64,000 nt of DNA from CALKZN01 sp050633785. Lineage in GTDB: Bacteria > Pseudomonadota > Gammaproteobacteria > Arenicellales > Arenicellaceae. This document shows positions 27,401 through 34,575 of the stretch, one piece after another. How positions within the stretch are numbered: the stretch's first letter is position 1; the number at the start of each line of letters is the position of its first letter. The notes under the pieces are model-generated. The model had not been told where the DNA came from. It was given only the letters and a program-made list of their open reading frames with translations, and made no database searches. Made by a program: the position numbers and the translations under genes. Where the stretch lies: assembly GCA_050633785.1 (NCBI GenBank), contig JBOEHE010000039.1, positions 45,405-109,404 on the forward strand. Reading direction: 5' to 3'.

Positions 27401-30047
27401 TGCGACTGCAACGGACTCTATGGTTGTCACAGTTACTGCATTACCGAATGCAGCACCGACAGCCAATGCCGGTGCAGACCAAAGTGTTATGGATCTAGAT
27501 GATAATGGTTTAGAAACAATCGTTCTAGATGGTTCAGGCAGTGACGACTCTGATGGTAATATAGTGTCTTATCTTTGGAGTAGTGATACAGCAGTGGTGA
27601 TTCCGGATGGAGCGACGAGCAGTGCTGACTTCCCAATAGGAGTACACATAGTCACACTAACTGTAACGGATGATGACGGTGCGACAGCGACTGATATTCT
27701 GACTGTGACGGTTGAAGAGTTACCGAATGTAGTGCCAATTGCCAACGCTGGTGTGGATCAAACTGTTTCAGATGCTGATAATAGTGGTCTGGAATCTGTT
27801 AGTTTGAATGGAACTGGCAGTAATGACAGCGACGGCAATTTGGTTTCTTTTGCCTGGAGCAGCGACACCGGTGTTGTAATTCCGGCAGAAGTGACGCCTA
27901 CAGCAGATTTTCCAGTTGGCATTCATGCCGTCACGTTGACAGTGACCGACAACGAAGGTGCGACTGCGACAGATAGCTTAGTGGTGATTGTCACTGCTGC
28001 GCCCAATGTTGACCCTGTGGCAAATGCCGGGGTTGACCAGGCGATTGTGGATACTAATAACAGCGGGGCGCAAATTGTGACTCTTGATGGTTCTGCCAGC
28101 ACTGATAACGATGGCACAATCGCCAGTTACAGCTGGAGCAGCGATACTGGAACTGTGATTCCCACAGGGGTAACACCAAGCGCTGAATTTTCAGTTGGCG
28201 TGCATACTGTGACTCTGACAGTGACCGATGATGATGGTGCAACGAGTACTGATACCATGGTGGTTACGGTGACTTCAGCGCCAAATACAGCGCCTGTTAT
28301 TGTTGATCCAGGTGCACAGGCTAATTTGCTGGGAGATACTGTCAGTTTGACGATTGCAGCCAATGATCCTGATGTGAATGATACGTTGACATTTTCTCAA
28401 GTCGGCCTGCCTGATGGACTGAATATCGATGGCATCACCGGTGAAATAACAGGAACAACGTCGCTTGAAGGCATGTATAACCCGGAAATTACAGTAACTG
28501 ATAATAACGGTGGCAGCAATAATTTGAGCTTTCAATGGACGGTTCAAGCTGGAGTCAGTTGTACGGTTTATAACAGTGCGGATATTCCTGTGGCTCTGCC
28601 AAATCAAGTTGCTGCAATTAGCTCAGACTTGTTGGTCAGCAACAGTGGAATGATTGTGGATGTCAATGTGAGTGTTGAGATGACCCATGACTGGATTGGT
28701 GATTTGAAAATGACATTAACTCATCAGAATAGCAACACCAGTGTGGTCGTGCTTGATCAGCCTGGGGTTCCAGCCTCGCAATACGGTTGCCGTGAGGATG
28801 ATATACTAATGACTCTTGATGACGATGCAACAGGAAATACCGAGACAACGTGTGTCACAACACCGCCAGCATTGAATGGAAGTTTTGCACCAAGCGCCAG
28901 TCTGAGTGCTTTTAATCAACTGGCGGCAAATGGTACTTGGGTACTCACCGTTGAAGATGATTATGTCGCGGCTGATGCGGGTGTTCTGAATAACTGGTCA
29001 ATAGAAATTTGTACTGGGGCTGGAGCCGTGAACGAAGCGCCTACTGCCAGTGTGGGGTCCGACCAAACGGTTGCAGATACGGATAATAATGGTGTTCAAC
29101 AGGTAAATCTTGATGGGTCTGCCAGTACCGACAGTGACGGTACGATTGTGTCTTATAATTGGAGTGCTGACAGCGGTGTCGTGATTCCTGATGGCGCAAC
29201 ACCGACAGTCAACTTTCCGGTAGGTGTGCATACTGTGACCTTGGTCGTTACCGACGATGATGGTGCTACGGGGTCAGATACGATGACTATTAACGTTGAG
29301 ATGCCTGTAAATAATCCGCCTTCCATCGTTAATCCAGGCGCTCAGTCCAATTCACTAGGGGAGACTGTCAGTCTGACGATTGCAGCCAGTGACCCGGATG
29401 CAGGGAATACACTGACTTTCACTCAGACCGGTCTGCCTGATGGTCTGGCTATAGATAGTATTTCGGGTGAAATCAGTGGTGTTCTGGCCGCATCAGGGAA
29501 CTATAATCCAACGATTACAGTGACGGATAATCTAGGTGCCAGTAGCAATATGGCCTTTAACTGGGGTGTTGTTGGGGCGGTAGTGTGTACGGTTTATAAC
29601 AGCGCGGATATTCCAGTGAATTTGCCGAATCAGGTGGCTTCGATTACCTCTGATTTGCTGGTCAACAATGCAGGCCAGATTACAGATGTCAACGTGAGTG
29701 TCAATATGGATCACAACTGGATAGGAGATTTGATAATGACACTGACGCATCAGGAGACCAATACCAGTGTGGTTATATTGGATCAGCCAGGAGTTCCCGC
29801 CTCACAATACGGTTGTCGGGAAGATGATATCTCGATCACTCTGGATGATGATGCTACAGGCAACACAGAAACGACTTGTGGAACAAATCCGCCAGCCCTT
29901 AATGGTAATTTTTCACCTTCTACACCATTAAGTGCGTTCAATCAGCAAAGCGCCAATGGCACCTGGGTGTTGAAAGTGGATGATGATTATGTGGCAGCAG
30001 ATGCTGGAGTGCTCAATAGTTGGTCAGTGGAAATCTGTACGCAGTAA
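21465..30047 (+). CDS. Giant secreted multidomain protein: FG-GAP repeats, beta-propeller, di-haem cytochrome c peroxidase-like module, PKD/Ig-like repeats and three P-domains
   Basis: 2860 residues. A signal peptide (to about residue 31) is followed by FG-GAP/VCBS repeats with Ca2+ loops such as 'DFDGDGDID' (about 120-460), a PKD domain (472-560), a YVTN-type beta-propeller (about 560-915) and a di-haem module. The module has haem sites CATCH (Cys956-His960) and CASCH (Cys1086-His1090) and the MauG/CcpA-like 'TPTLKGLWHGEPYLHDGS'. From about residue 1190 to the end are nine PKD-like units, four putative-Ig (He_PIG) units and three proprotein-convertase P-domains, each with four Cys. No C-terminal anchor is seen. 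Haem c attachment requires passage through the periplasm. The protein is probably exported; electron transfer or surface adhesion are guesses. Confidence 0.85.
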   Translation: MLNTLKRYRSSTFYFFTSIIAVFLFSEVIAQADNSINNNSLNLQVTGDTVMTKALSNRLGQVVDDEDESDVLVGTQVAEPQPVAKAFEVAQATVEPIFSERTANHLDLAGQSPNDPSRKRITLGDFNGDGVEDLIVSRWTANAQLFINNAGVLTLTDSAFANFADTANSRHAGVLDANGDGWLDLVLRNKLLFNLGEDGAGTWLGFDTGQTISGAELDPFTIQSADFDGDGDIDVATSPGRRMLVNNGSGTLVGTPSRMGSSILLNVIKFDAQDFDGDGDIDLAGPEISEQNHYIYYNDGAGNFTNALRMSLPLDTLTYTQVGADFNGDNIADFRIYADNQFPRAFMSTGAFNGNFPQYIRRNDGDLFGDNGKHGLVHIRDIDDDGDLDFILSSLELFIDRVDSLNEKTEIIVNKDINSGTFEVFADVEYRDEESFDAKITDVNLDGNMDLFIAHQGRLAVYINDAPPKIIEITGQTNTPSEAGTQADFNITVSGVTGSALTTWDMGDGNAFTTGSDFFISHTYSAPGRYLVTVSVDNGVNIDSLVFWHTVFEPKANFRPNSSTTIVYEDLGGGADRVWSVNPDHNTVSAVTISTGVIAAEINVGTNPTSLAFGGDGRLYVVNKDDDTVSVINTSTLAVDSVFNQLPAFSKPHGIVFNPIANSQQAFVTLEATGQLAKIDFATSSLVAVADVAPFPRELSTNGDGSLVYVSRFITPHVPGEDTRIVSTAGGGEVRVVDSVSLLVNNVITLPFNNQPDAATSSRGVPNYLMAPITSPSGLTAFVPANVSNIYRGQFRDGQNREHNKLVRSMLAKLDLQNNQEEVISRHDFDNSAQPTAGAFDPTGNYLYLVFEASRKLRLYDVHAGEVLDSRDVGFAPRGVTVSPDGTSVVVDNYLSRTLHVFDASEFVNGDSVEHNLVAEVNKAGSEPLSATLLLGKQLFFDAADERLSAQSYISCATCHADGGHDGRTWDFSDVGEGLRNTIDLRGRSGMGHGLVHWTANFNEIQDFENDIRDIFQGSGLMSNADFANTAATLGSPKTGLSSDLDALAAFVASLSSFGPSPYLQSSGAKTPEAIAGEQVFANSNCASCHSGSQFTDSPPGGNFHDIGTVDADTGGRLGAALVDGGLDTPTLKGLWHGEPYLHDGSAATVKDAILAHTSAAVGFDVSSLSALELDNLEAYLLQLSDGDAANIPPLADAGVDQTETDSDNSGSNTVVLDGSGSNDSDGSIVSYAWSSDTGVVIADGESTNGDFAVGVHNVTLTVTDNSGSSSSDTMVVTVNALVNNPPVITNPGSQSNQQGDNVSLQIVANDPDSGDTLSFSASGLPSGLTMNASGLISGVADTVATSTVNVSVTDAIGASDSISFSWAVTTIPNIPPVANAGTDQSVTDTDENGSESIQLDGASSSDSDGSIASYIWTSDTGVVIPNGVAPSADFPIGVHTVTLVVTDNDGSSSSDTVLITVLEVVNVAPIADVGADQTVFDDDGNGSELVILPGSGSTDSDGTIVSYTWSADTGVVIPDGETPSVNFPVGVHTVTLTVTDDDGATGSDTVIITVEVPINNPPTLTNPGTQSNSLGDNVSIVIAASDPDAGDTLTFSQTGLPDGLAINSLTGEISGILTVSGTFNATVTVTDNSGDSSSSSFDWNVVGAIVCTVYNSTDIPVNLPNQVASVSSDLIVNNPGLISDINISIDMDHDWIGDLKMTLTHQDTNTSVVVLDQPGVPASQYGCREDDLLITLDDDATADTETTCVTTPPALNGDFAPSASLSAFNQETANGTWVLTIEDDYIAADAGVLNNWSVEICADGIPVNEDPIANAGVDQNIEDADDNGAETIALDGSGSNDSDGNIVSYAWSSDTGVVIPNGITSNADFPIGVHVVTLTVTDNVGAIATDSMVITVTALPNAAPVANAGADQSVMDLDDNGVEAIVLDGSGSNDSDGNIISYTWSSDTGETIPNGSTSTVDFPIGVHVVTLTVTDNEGATATDSMVVTVTALPNAAPTANAGADQSVMDLDDNGLETIVLDGSGSDDSDGNIVSYLWSSDTAVVIPDGATSSADFPIGVHIVTLTVTDDDGATATDILTVTVEELPNVVPIANAGVDQTVSDADNSGLESVSLNGTGSNDSDGNLVSFAWSSDTGVVIPAEVTPTADFPVGIHAVTLTVTDNEGATATDSLVVIVTAAPNVDPVANAGVDQAIVDTNNSGAQIVTLDGSASTDNDGTIASYSWSSDTGTVIPTGVTPSAEFSVGVHTVTLTVTDDDGATSTDTMVVTVTSAPNTAPVIVDPGAQANLLGDTVSLTIAANDPDVNDTLTFSQVGLPDGLNIDGITGEITGTTSLEGMYNPEITVTDNNGGSNNLSFQWTVQAGVSCTVYNSADIPVALPNQVAAISSDLLVSNSGMIVDVNVSVEMTHDWIGDLKMTLTHQNSNTSVVVLDQPGVPASQYGCREDDILMTLDDDATGNTETTCVTTPPALNGSFAPSASLSAFNQLAANGTWVLTVEDDYVAADAGVLNNWSIEICTGAGAVNEAPTASVGSDQTVADTDNNGVQQVNLDGSASTDSDGTIVSYNWSADSGVVIPDGATPTVNFPVGVHTVTLVVTDDDGATGSDTMTINVEMPVNNPPSIVNPGAQSNSLGETVSLTIAASDPDAGNTLTFTQTGLPDGLAIDSISGEISGVLAASGNYNPTITVTDNLGASSNMAFNWGVVGAVVCTVYNSADIPVNLPNQVASITSDLLVNNAGQITDVNVSVNMDHNWIGDLIMTLTHQETNTSVVILDQPGVPASQYGCREDDISITLDDDATGNTETTCGTNPPALNGNFSPSTPLSAFNQQSANGTWVLKVDDDYVAADAGVLNSWSVEICTQ
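25861..26880 (+). repeat. PKD / He_PIG / P-domain cassette, copy 1 (coding repeat)
   Basis: Within the giant gene, the order PKD unit, He_PIG unit ('NPGTQSNSLGDNVS'), then P-domain ('CTVYNS...IP..LPNQVA') occurs here for the first time. The P-domain ends at the Cys of 'NNWSVEIC'. Confidence 0.75.
28000..29012 (+). repeat. PKD / He_PIG / P-domain cassette, copy 2 (coding repeat)
   Basis: Same three-domain order as copy 1, with the P-domain starting at the Cys codon near 28559 and the same 'DQPGVPASQYGCREDD' segment. Protein similarity to the other copies is high, while synonymous positions have drifted. Confidence 0.75.
29025..30044 (+). repeat. PKD / He_PIG / P-domain cassette, copy 3 (coding repeat)
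   Basis: Third copy of the cassette, directly following copy 2 and forming the C-terminus of the protein. The final P-domain ends 'SVEICTQ'. Confidence 0.75.
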
Positions 30048-30068
30048 ATCCGCTTTATAACAGCCAGC

Positions 30069-30102
30069 AACCGGTACCAACATAGTTGGTGCCGGTTTTT
30101 TT
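30069..30102 (+). terminator. Intrinsic terminator of the giant gene
   Basis: AACCGGTACCAAC (30069-30081) pairs, with one mismatch, with GTTGGTGCCGGTT (30085-30097), followed by a run of T. It lies 22 bp after the stop codon. Confidence 0.9.
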
Positions 30103-30150
30103 ATTCTGGTAAAGAAAGGAAGGAGGTAAAAAGGCTTTGTATCAAAAAAA

Positions 30151-31083
30151 TCAGTGCTTGGTTTTACCGCGGATTTTCTGAATTGCACTGACGCATAAAA
30201 AGACCAGAGCGCCAGCTACAAGACCAACCACAGTGTTGAAAGCGGTGGGTGCTATAGCACTTAAAAAGCCGCCAATGTCAGCCACTGCTGCTGCTTTATG
30301 AGTGATCGCTTCCAGTGCGTGGTGTAACAGGCCTATGCCATGTACGATGATACCGCCGCCAACGATAAACATGGCAGCAGTGCCAACGATGGACAGTGTT
30401 TTCATCAGGTAGGGTGCTAAAATGATAATACCCATGCCTAGTTTACGTTGTATCCATGATGACTTTTGACTTAGGAACAGGCCCCAGTCATCCAGACGTA
30501 CGATACCAGCAACCAGGCCATAGACAAAGACGGTTATGCCAATGGCGATTGCTGTCAGCACGCCAGCTTGCGTAGCGAATGGTGCTTTTTCCACCACTCC
30601 CAGTGTGATGGCTATAATCTCGGCGGACAAAATAAAATCTGTGCGGATAGCGCCTTTGATTTTATTTTTTTCAAAATCAATGATGTCAACAGAAGGGTCA
30701 TTGACAGCCGTCAACAATTCCTCATGGTGTTGCTTACCTTCTTGTTTGTGCAGAAGTGGGTGAATGATTTTTTCAAAGCCTTCAAAACATAAATACAAAC
30801 CGCCTATCATCAACAAGGGAGTGATTAGCCAAGGGACAAAAGCACTAATGGCCAATGCTGCTGGCACCAGAATCAGTTTGTTGAGAAATGAACCTTTGGC
30901 CACTGCCCAGACTACGGGTAATTCTCTTTCCGCTTTGACGCCAGTCACCTGTTGGGCATTCAAAGCTAAATCGTCACCAAGCACCCCTGCGGTTTGCTTG
31001 GCTGCGGCTTTTGACATGATTGCAACATCGTCCAGTAGGGTTGCGATATCGTCGATTAATACTAATAAACTGCTGCTGGCCAT
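30151..31083 (-). CDS. DUF808 family inner-membrane protein (YedI-like)
   Basis: A 310-residue protein starting 'SSSLLVLIDDIATLLDDVAIMSKAAAKQTAGVLGDDLA', the hallmark N-terminus of the DUF808/YedI family, followed by four to six membrane helices such as 'LILVPAALAISAFVPWLITPLLMIGGLYL'. The family's biochemical role is not known. Length agrees with the E. coli homologue. It is followed upstream on the same strand by the R-body-type gene, 57 bp away, and may be co-transcribed with it. Confidence 0.9.
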   Translation of the reverse strand: MASSSLLVLIDDIATLLDDVAIMSKAAAKQTAGVLGDDLALNAQQVTGVKAERELPVVWAVAKGSFLNKLILVPAALAISAFVPWLITPLLMIGGLYLCFEGFEKIIHPLLHKQEGKQHHEELLTAVNDPSVDIIDFEKNKIKGAIRTDFILSAEIIAITLGVVEKAPFATQAGVLTAIAIGITVFVYGLVAGIVRLDDWGLFLSQKSSWIQRKLGMGIIILAPYLMKTLSIVGTAAMFIVGGGIIVHGIGLLHHALEAITHKAAAVADIGGFLSAIAPTAFNTVVGLVAGALVFLCVSAIQKIRGKTKH

Positions 31084-31140
31084 AAAATAGTTCTGTTATT
31101 TAAAGTGATTGGGTTATTGCTGACAGGTTACAAGGGCAAC

Positions 31141-31755
31141 TTATTCTTCAGTGCACTGATTGGTTTCATCATGATAGGCTTGAATTATTGCCGCATAATA
31201 AGACTCTATATCATTTGAGCTTATATGCTTACCTTGAGTACCGAATGGGTATAACATGCTTATGTTACGCTCTTCCATGCTTTGATGCAGACAATAGCAG
31301 ATTTTTTGTTTAGATATACCGGCAGTCAGAGCCGTTTGAATCGCTTCAGTCATCTCTTTGGAAAGTGCTTCAAGGCTGGCTGTATTGGCTGGGGCGTCTA
31401 CACTGTTATTGGCTTGTTCAACAGCTCTATCGACATCTTTCTTTCCCATAGGCGACGCTACTCTAGAGTAGATATGGCCCTCGACCGTTTCCCCATAGAT
31501 CATGCTTGTTGCAACAGCTGTTGCAGCAGTGTCTATTGCATATAGAGTGCTGATTCCCTGTGTCGTTGCTGCTTGAGCTGTAATTTCTGCCTGTTGTTGT
31601 TTGGTCGTGGCGTTATGTGCTGCATTGGATAGCGCTTGGGATGTGGCAATCATGAAATTGCCCATCGCAGTTGCCGGAGCATCACCTAGAACCTTGGTGT
31701 TTGCTTGTGTTATGGAGTCAGTTATCTGACTGTTGACTGCAGTAGGAAAAGACAT
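31141..31755 (-). CDS. RebB-type R-body protein with C-terminal extension
   Basis: A 204-residue protein. The first ~95 residues match the RebB family of refractile-body proteins: 'PTAVNSQITDSITQANTKVLGDAPATAMG', 'ALSNAAHNATTKQQQAEITAQAATTQG' and 'LYAIDTAATAVATS'. R-bodies are coiled protein ribbons that unroll; they were first known from Caedibacter killer symbionts. Usual RebB proteins are about 100-110 residues; this one carries an extra helical C-terminal half (to 'CTEE') that I cannot place. Only one reb-like gene is visible, whereas characterised loci have several. Its neighbour at 31783 is 27 bp upstream on the same strand. Confidence 0.75.
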   Translation of the reverse strand: MSFPTAVNSQITDSITQANTKVLGDAPATAMGNFMIATSQALSNAAHNATTKQQQAEITAQAATTQGISTLYAIDTAATAVATSMIYGETVEGHIYSRVASPMGKKDVDRAVEQANNSVDAPANTASLEALSKEMTEAIQTALTAGISKQKICYCLHQSMEERNISMLYPFGTQGKHISSNDIESYYAAIIQAYHDETNQCTEE

Positions 31756-31782
31756 GGGCAGGTATCCATTTTCAGTTGAGTA

Positions 31783-32217
31783 TTATTTATTATCTGTTGT
31801 TGCATCTGCGGTCACGTCTGGCTCTTCAATCGGTTCGACCAGACCCGTTTCAGGGTTGTAATCCGGGTGTTTTAAAATTTCATCAATATAACGTTGTACA
31901 TAGTTTCTGCCGCGGTAGGTGAAGCCCCAGATATACAGCATGATAATAACCGTAAATAAGGCAATGACCGCTGCGGACTGGCTGAAAATTAAAGCCGATA
32001 GTGCTGCAATTATAGCCACAGCCAGAGTTTGAATTTTAGCGTTTTTCAATAACTTGGCTTTGCCTTCCAAGGCGGCTGTTTCTGTATGAATGCCATTGTT
32101 ATGAAATGTTTTGCAGATCATATAAAAATCGAGCATTTTCTTGCGTTCAAGTTTGTTTAACTGGACCATAGCCATAGTTTTGTCACTGAAAAAGTTGAAG
32201 GTGGTTTGATGCTGCAT
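31783..32217 (-). CDS. Small membrane protein of unknown function next to the RebB-type gene
   Basis: A 144-residue protein with a basic, helical N-terminal half ('MVQLNKLERKKMLDFYMICK'), two predicted membrane helices at about residues 68-105 ('IQTLAVAIIAALSALIFS', 'AAVIALFTVIIMLYIWGF') and an acidic C-terminus. No family is recognised. The start is uncertain: ATG codons at 32217 and 32175 are both possible and neither has a good ribosome site. It lies directly upstream of the RebB-type gene and is probably in the same transcript. Confidence 0.55.
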   Translation of the reverse strand: MQHQTTFNFFSDKTMAMVQLNKLERKKMLDFYMICKTFHNNGIHTETAALEGKAKLLKNAKIQTLAVAIIAALSALIFSQSAAVIALFTVIIMLYIWGFTYRGRNYVQRYIDEILKHPDYNPETGLVEPIEEPDVTADATTDNK

Positions 32218-32558
32218 CAATTTAGCATATGCCTTTATTGGGCCAAAGCTTTTTTGCTGTTTCAGCGATTTATTCGAGATAACGATTCACTTCAGATTTG
32301 AAAAGGGCAGGGCTACATCGTCAAACCGTTTCTTGCTATGAAGAACAATTCTTTTCTGATACGATGATTTTAGATAGGTTTTAAAAACTCGATGGATGAT
32401 CTTCCTCGGTAATGCATTAACGTAAACAGTGCAATATCGTACATTATTTTACTTGGAACTCATGGCAACGAGAGATGCTGTAACAATGGTCTCGCGAAGT
32501 AATTAATCATTAATTCAAACATATACCGTGATAAAGCGGGCTTAATAGATGGCATATT
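32218..32558. other. Divergent intergenic region of 341 bp
   Basis: Separates the RebB-associated operon (-) from the patatin gene (+). No reading frame or clear motif found; promoters in both directions are expected. Confidence 0.35.
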
Positions 32559-33782
32559 ATGACTGATAAAATCAGCAAAGAGATTCAGATTCGGCAACGC
32601 GAAGGTTTGGCTCTAAGTTTATCCGGTGGTGGTTATAGAGCTACATTATTCCATCTGGGCTTGCTGAGAAGGCTCAATGAACTGGATTTGCTGAAATCGG
32701 TAGATGCCATAAGCTCAGTTTCCGGAGGAAGTATCACTGCTGCAAAGTTGGCAAAGACGAGTAAAATATGGAAACGAGGGCGTTTAGGCAATAAATATTG
32801 GAATACTGTGGTGAGAGATCCTTTGGTTGAGTTTGCCGCTTTGAATATCAGGACTGGGCCTATCTTGTCGTCGATGGCTAAGTTCTGGCAAAAAGGTGTC
32901 GCTGTTCAAAAGACTGAAGAGCGTTATTATCAGGATTTGACCGACCAGACCCTGGGAGATTTGCCGGATGATGTAGATTTTGTTTTTTGTGCATCAGACA
33001 TGGTGTTTTCGACACATTGGTATTTTCGTAAAAAAACCTCTAAAGCCAAAGCAACAGGCAATCACCGTGCTGGCAGGTTAAAGAACTGGGAGTCGATTCC
33101 TGTTGCTAAAGCTGTTGCTGCCTCGTCTTGTTTTCCGCCAGTATTTGGTCCTATGGTGCTTGCAAAAACAGAGGAAGATTTTTATAAACCATCAACAAAA
33201 CGTGATGATGACTGGGAAGAATTGGTCAAACAGATTCGGCTGACTGATGGAGGCGTTTATGACAATCTGGGTATTGAGCCGGTATGGAGAGACTACAAAA
33301 ACCTGATTGTCTCGGATGGAGGCAAACCCACACCATTTACGCCTTTGGGGAGTGCTGGACAATTGTCTCGTTTGCCGGGTTTGTTTCAAGAGCAAATAGA
33401 AGATTTGAGAAAAAGAATGCTTATCCAGAGAAGTGATTCCAAATGTGTGGATTTTAATGCCGCATTGATTATGATCGGAAAAGGAGGGGCACCCAAAGGT
33501 TACAGCAAACTGTTTGCCAAAGAAGTGCTGTCAGGCATCAGAACGGATTTGGATTCTTTTTCAGAAGTAGAAGCACGCGTATTGGAAAACCATAGTTATG
33601 CTCTTGCTGATTATTATATCAAACAGTACCTGTTGCACGGCTTGGACTCTTCGACTTATGACACGAAGGCGTTGAATGATTTTGCAGTGCCAAATCCAGA
33701 ATATATGGATGAAGATGATTTACGGTGTAAATTGAAGAGATCAGGGCGGCGTTCATTGTTTTATAAATGGAGAGTTTTATAA
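32559..33782 (+). CDS. Patatin-like phospholipase
   Basis: A 407-residue cytosolic patatin: oxyanion glycines in 'LSLSGGGYRATLFHLG', nucleophile Ser55 in 'SSVSGGS', and the dyad Asp230 in 'LTDGGVYDNLG'. Patatins hydrolyse acyl esters of phospholipids or related lipids with a Ser-Asp dyad. No signal peptide is seen. It is divergent from the R-body-type pair and convergent with the DUF3108 gene. Function in this cell is unknown; related enzymes occur in lipid remodelling and in effector or defence roles. Confidence 0.85.
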   Translation: MTDKISKEIQIRQREGLALSLSGGGYRATLFHLGLLRRLNELDLLKSVDAISSVSGGSITAAKLAKTSKIWKRGRLGNKYWNTVVRDPLVEFAALNIRTGPILSSMAKFWQKGVAVQKTEERYYQDLTDQTLGDLPDDVDFVFCASDMVFSTHWYFRKKTSKAKATGNHRAGRLKNWESIPVAKAVAASSCFPPVFGPMVLAKTEEDFYKPSTKRDDDWEELVKQIRLTDGGVYDNLGIEPVWRDYKNLIVSDGGKPTPFTPLGSAGQLSRLPGLFQEQIEDLRKRMLIQRSDSKCVDFNAALIMIGKGGAPKGYSKLFAKEVLSGIRTDLDSFSEVEARVLENHSYALADYYIKQYLLHGLDSSTYDTKALNDFAVPNPEYMDEDDLRCKLKRSGRRSLFYKWRVL

Positions 33783-33819
33783 ACCCCTGTTGTATGTGTC
33801 GTTAATACAAGTGGTTTAT
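33779..33819. terminator. Hairpin between patatin and DUF3108 genes
   Basis: ATAAACC (33779-33785) pairs with GGTTTAT (33813-33819) and, inside, TTGTAT with ATACAA. It starts within the last codons of the patatin gene and lies between convergent genes. Confidence 0.4.
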
Positions 33820-33849
33820 CTCAGCTGCTGATACAGTGGGCAAAGAAAG

Positions 33850-34575
33850 CTAAAAAGACATTTGAATCAAGGATAAAACCATTTTTCTGCGTTTACGGGA
33901 TTCCATCATTTTTACCGGAAGATAGTGCCGTTTTGCATCTAACCAGAATGTGAATGATATTTCTGGTTCCTGCAGTCTTGTCAGAATGACTTTAATGGTG
34001 TCAATTTCACCTGACGGTGTTTGCAGCAGTTCTTTTTCAGTTTTTTTGAATTTATAGGCTCGCACTTTATTCTTAACGCCATCTACAACGTAAATCGGAT
34101 TTTCTTTGAACCCGTTAACCTGAGATAAGGTGGCAGCAAAATAAAAATTACAGTTATCCAGCAAGTAGCCTGATGGCATATCAATTTTGTTGTGGTCAGC
34201 AAAAGTTATAGTTCTGGCTTGCCAATCATAAATGGTCATATTGCGATAACCTTTTTTCCCTTGCTTTATTGATTGGAAAGACAAGGGTTTTATGTATTCT
34301 CCCTGGACTGCAAAAGAACAACTTTCACTCAAATTTCCTCCCAGTAGCATGGCAGCCAGGCCTTCTGCTTGAGTTTTTGAATGAATAATATAGCCTTTAT
34401 CTGAGCGAACAATATTAGTATTTAAAACTCCCAGCTTGGTGTCATATACCGATACCGAGTATTGAATGTTTATCTCGTCAGGCAAGGGCATGGTCTGTGC
34501 TTGTGTTGGAAAAGCAAGGCATGACTGAATTGCCATGCAACAGCAGGTGATTATGATTTTGTTGGAACTGCTCAT
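33850..34575 (-). CDS. DUF3108 domain-containing exported protein
   Basis: A 241-residue protein with a signal peptide ('AFPTQAQT' near the cleavage site) followed by a beta-rich domain typical of DUF3108: 'IQYSVSVYDTKLGVLN', 'YIIHSKTQAEGLAAMLLGGNLSE', 'ITFWLDAKRHYLPVKM'. The DUF3108 fold is thought to be periplasmic, with no known activity. Its ATG overlaps the LptF-like stop codon by 4 bp (ATGA), showing translational coupling, which suggests a role tied to the envelope permease. Confidence 0.8.
   Translation of the reverse strand: MSSSNKIIITCCCMAIQSCLAFPTQAQTMPLPDEINIQYSVSVYDTKLGVLNTNIVRSDKGYIIHSKTQAEGLAAMLLGGNLSESCSFAVQGEYIKPLSFQSIKQGKKGYRNMTIYDWQARTITFADHNKIDMPSGYLLDNCNFYFAATLSQVNGFKENPIYVVDGVKNKVRAYKFKKTEKELLQTPSGEIDTIKVILTRLQEPEISFTFWLDAKRHYLPVKMMESRKRRKMVLSLIQMSF

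Noticed and set aside
21503..29750. Several antisense and out-of-frame open stretches of 60-150 codons inside the giant gene
   Set aside because: They mirror the Asp/Ser/Thr-rich repeats of the real gene and have no independent coding character.
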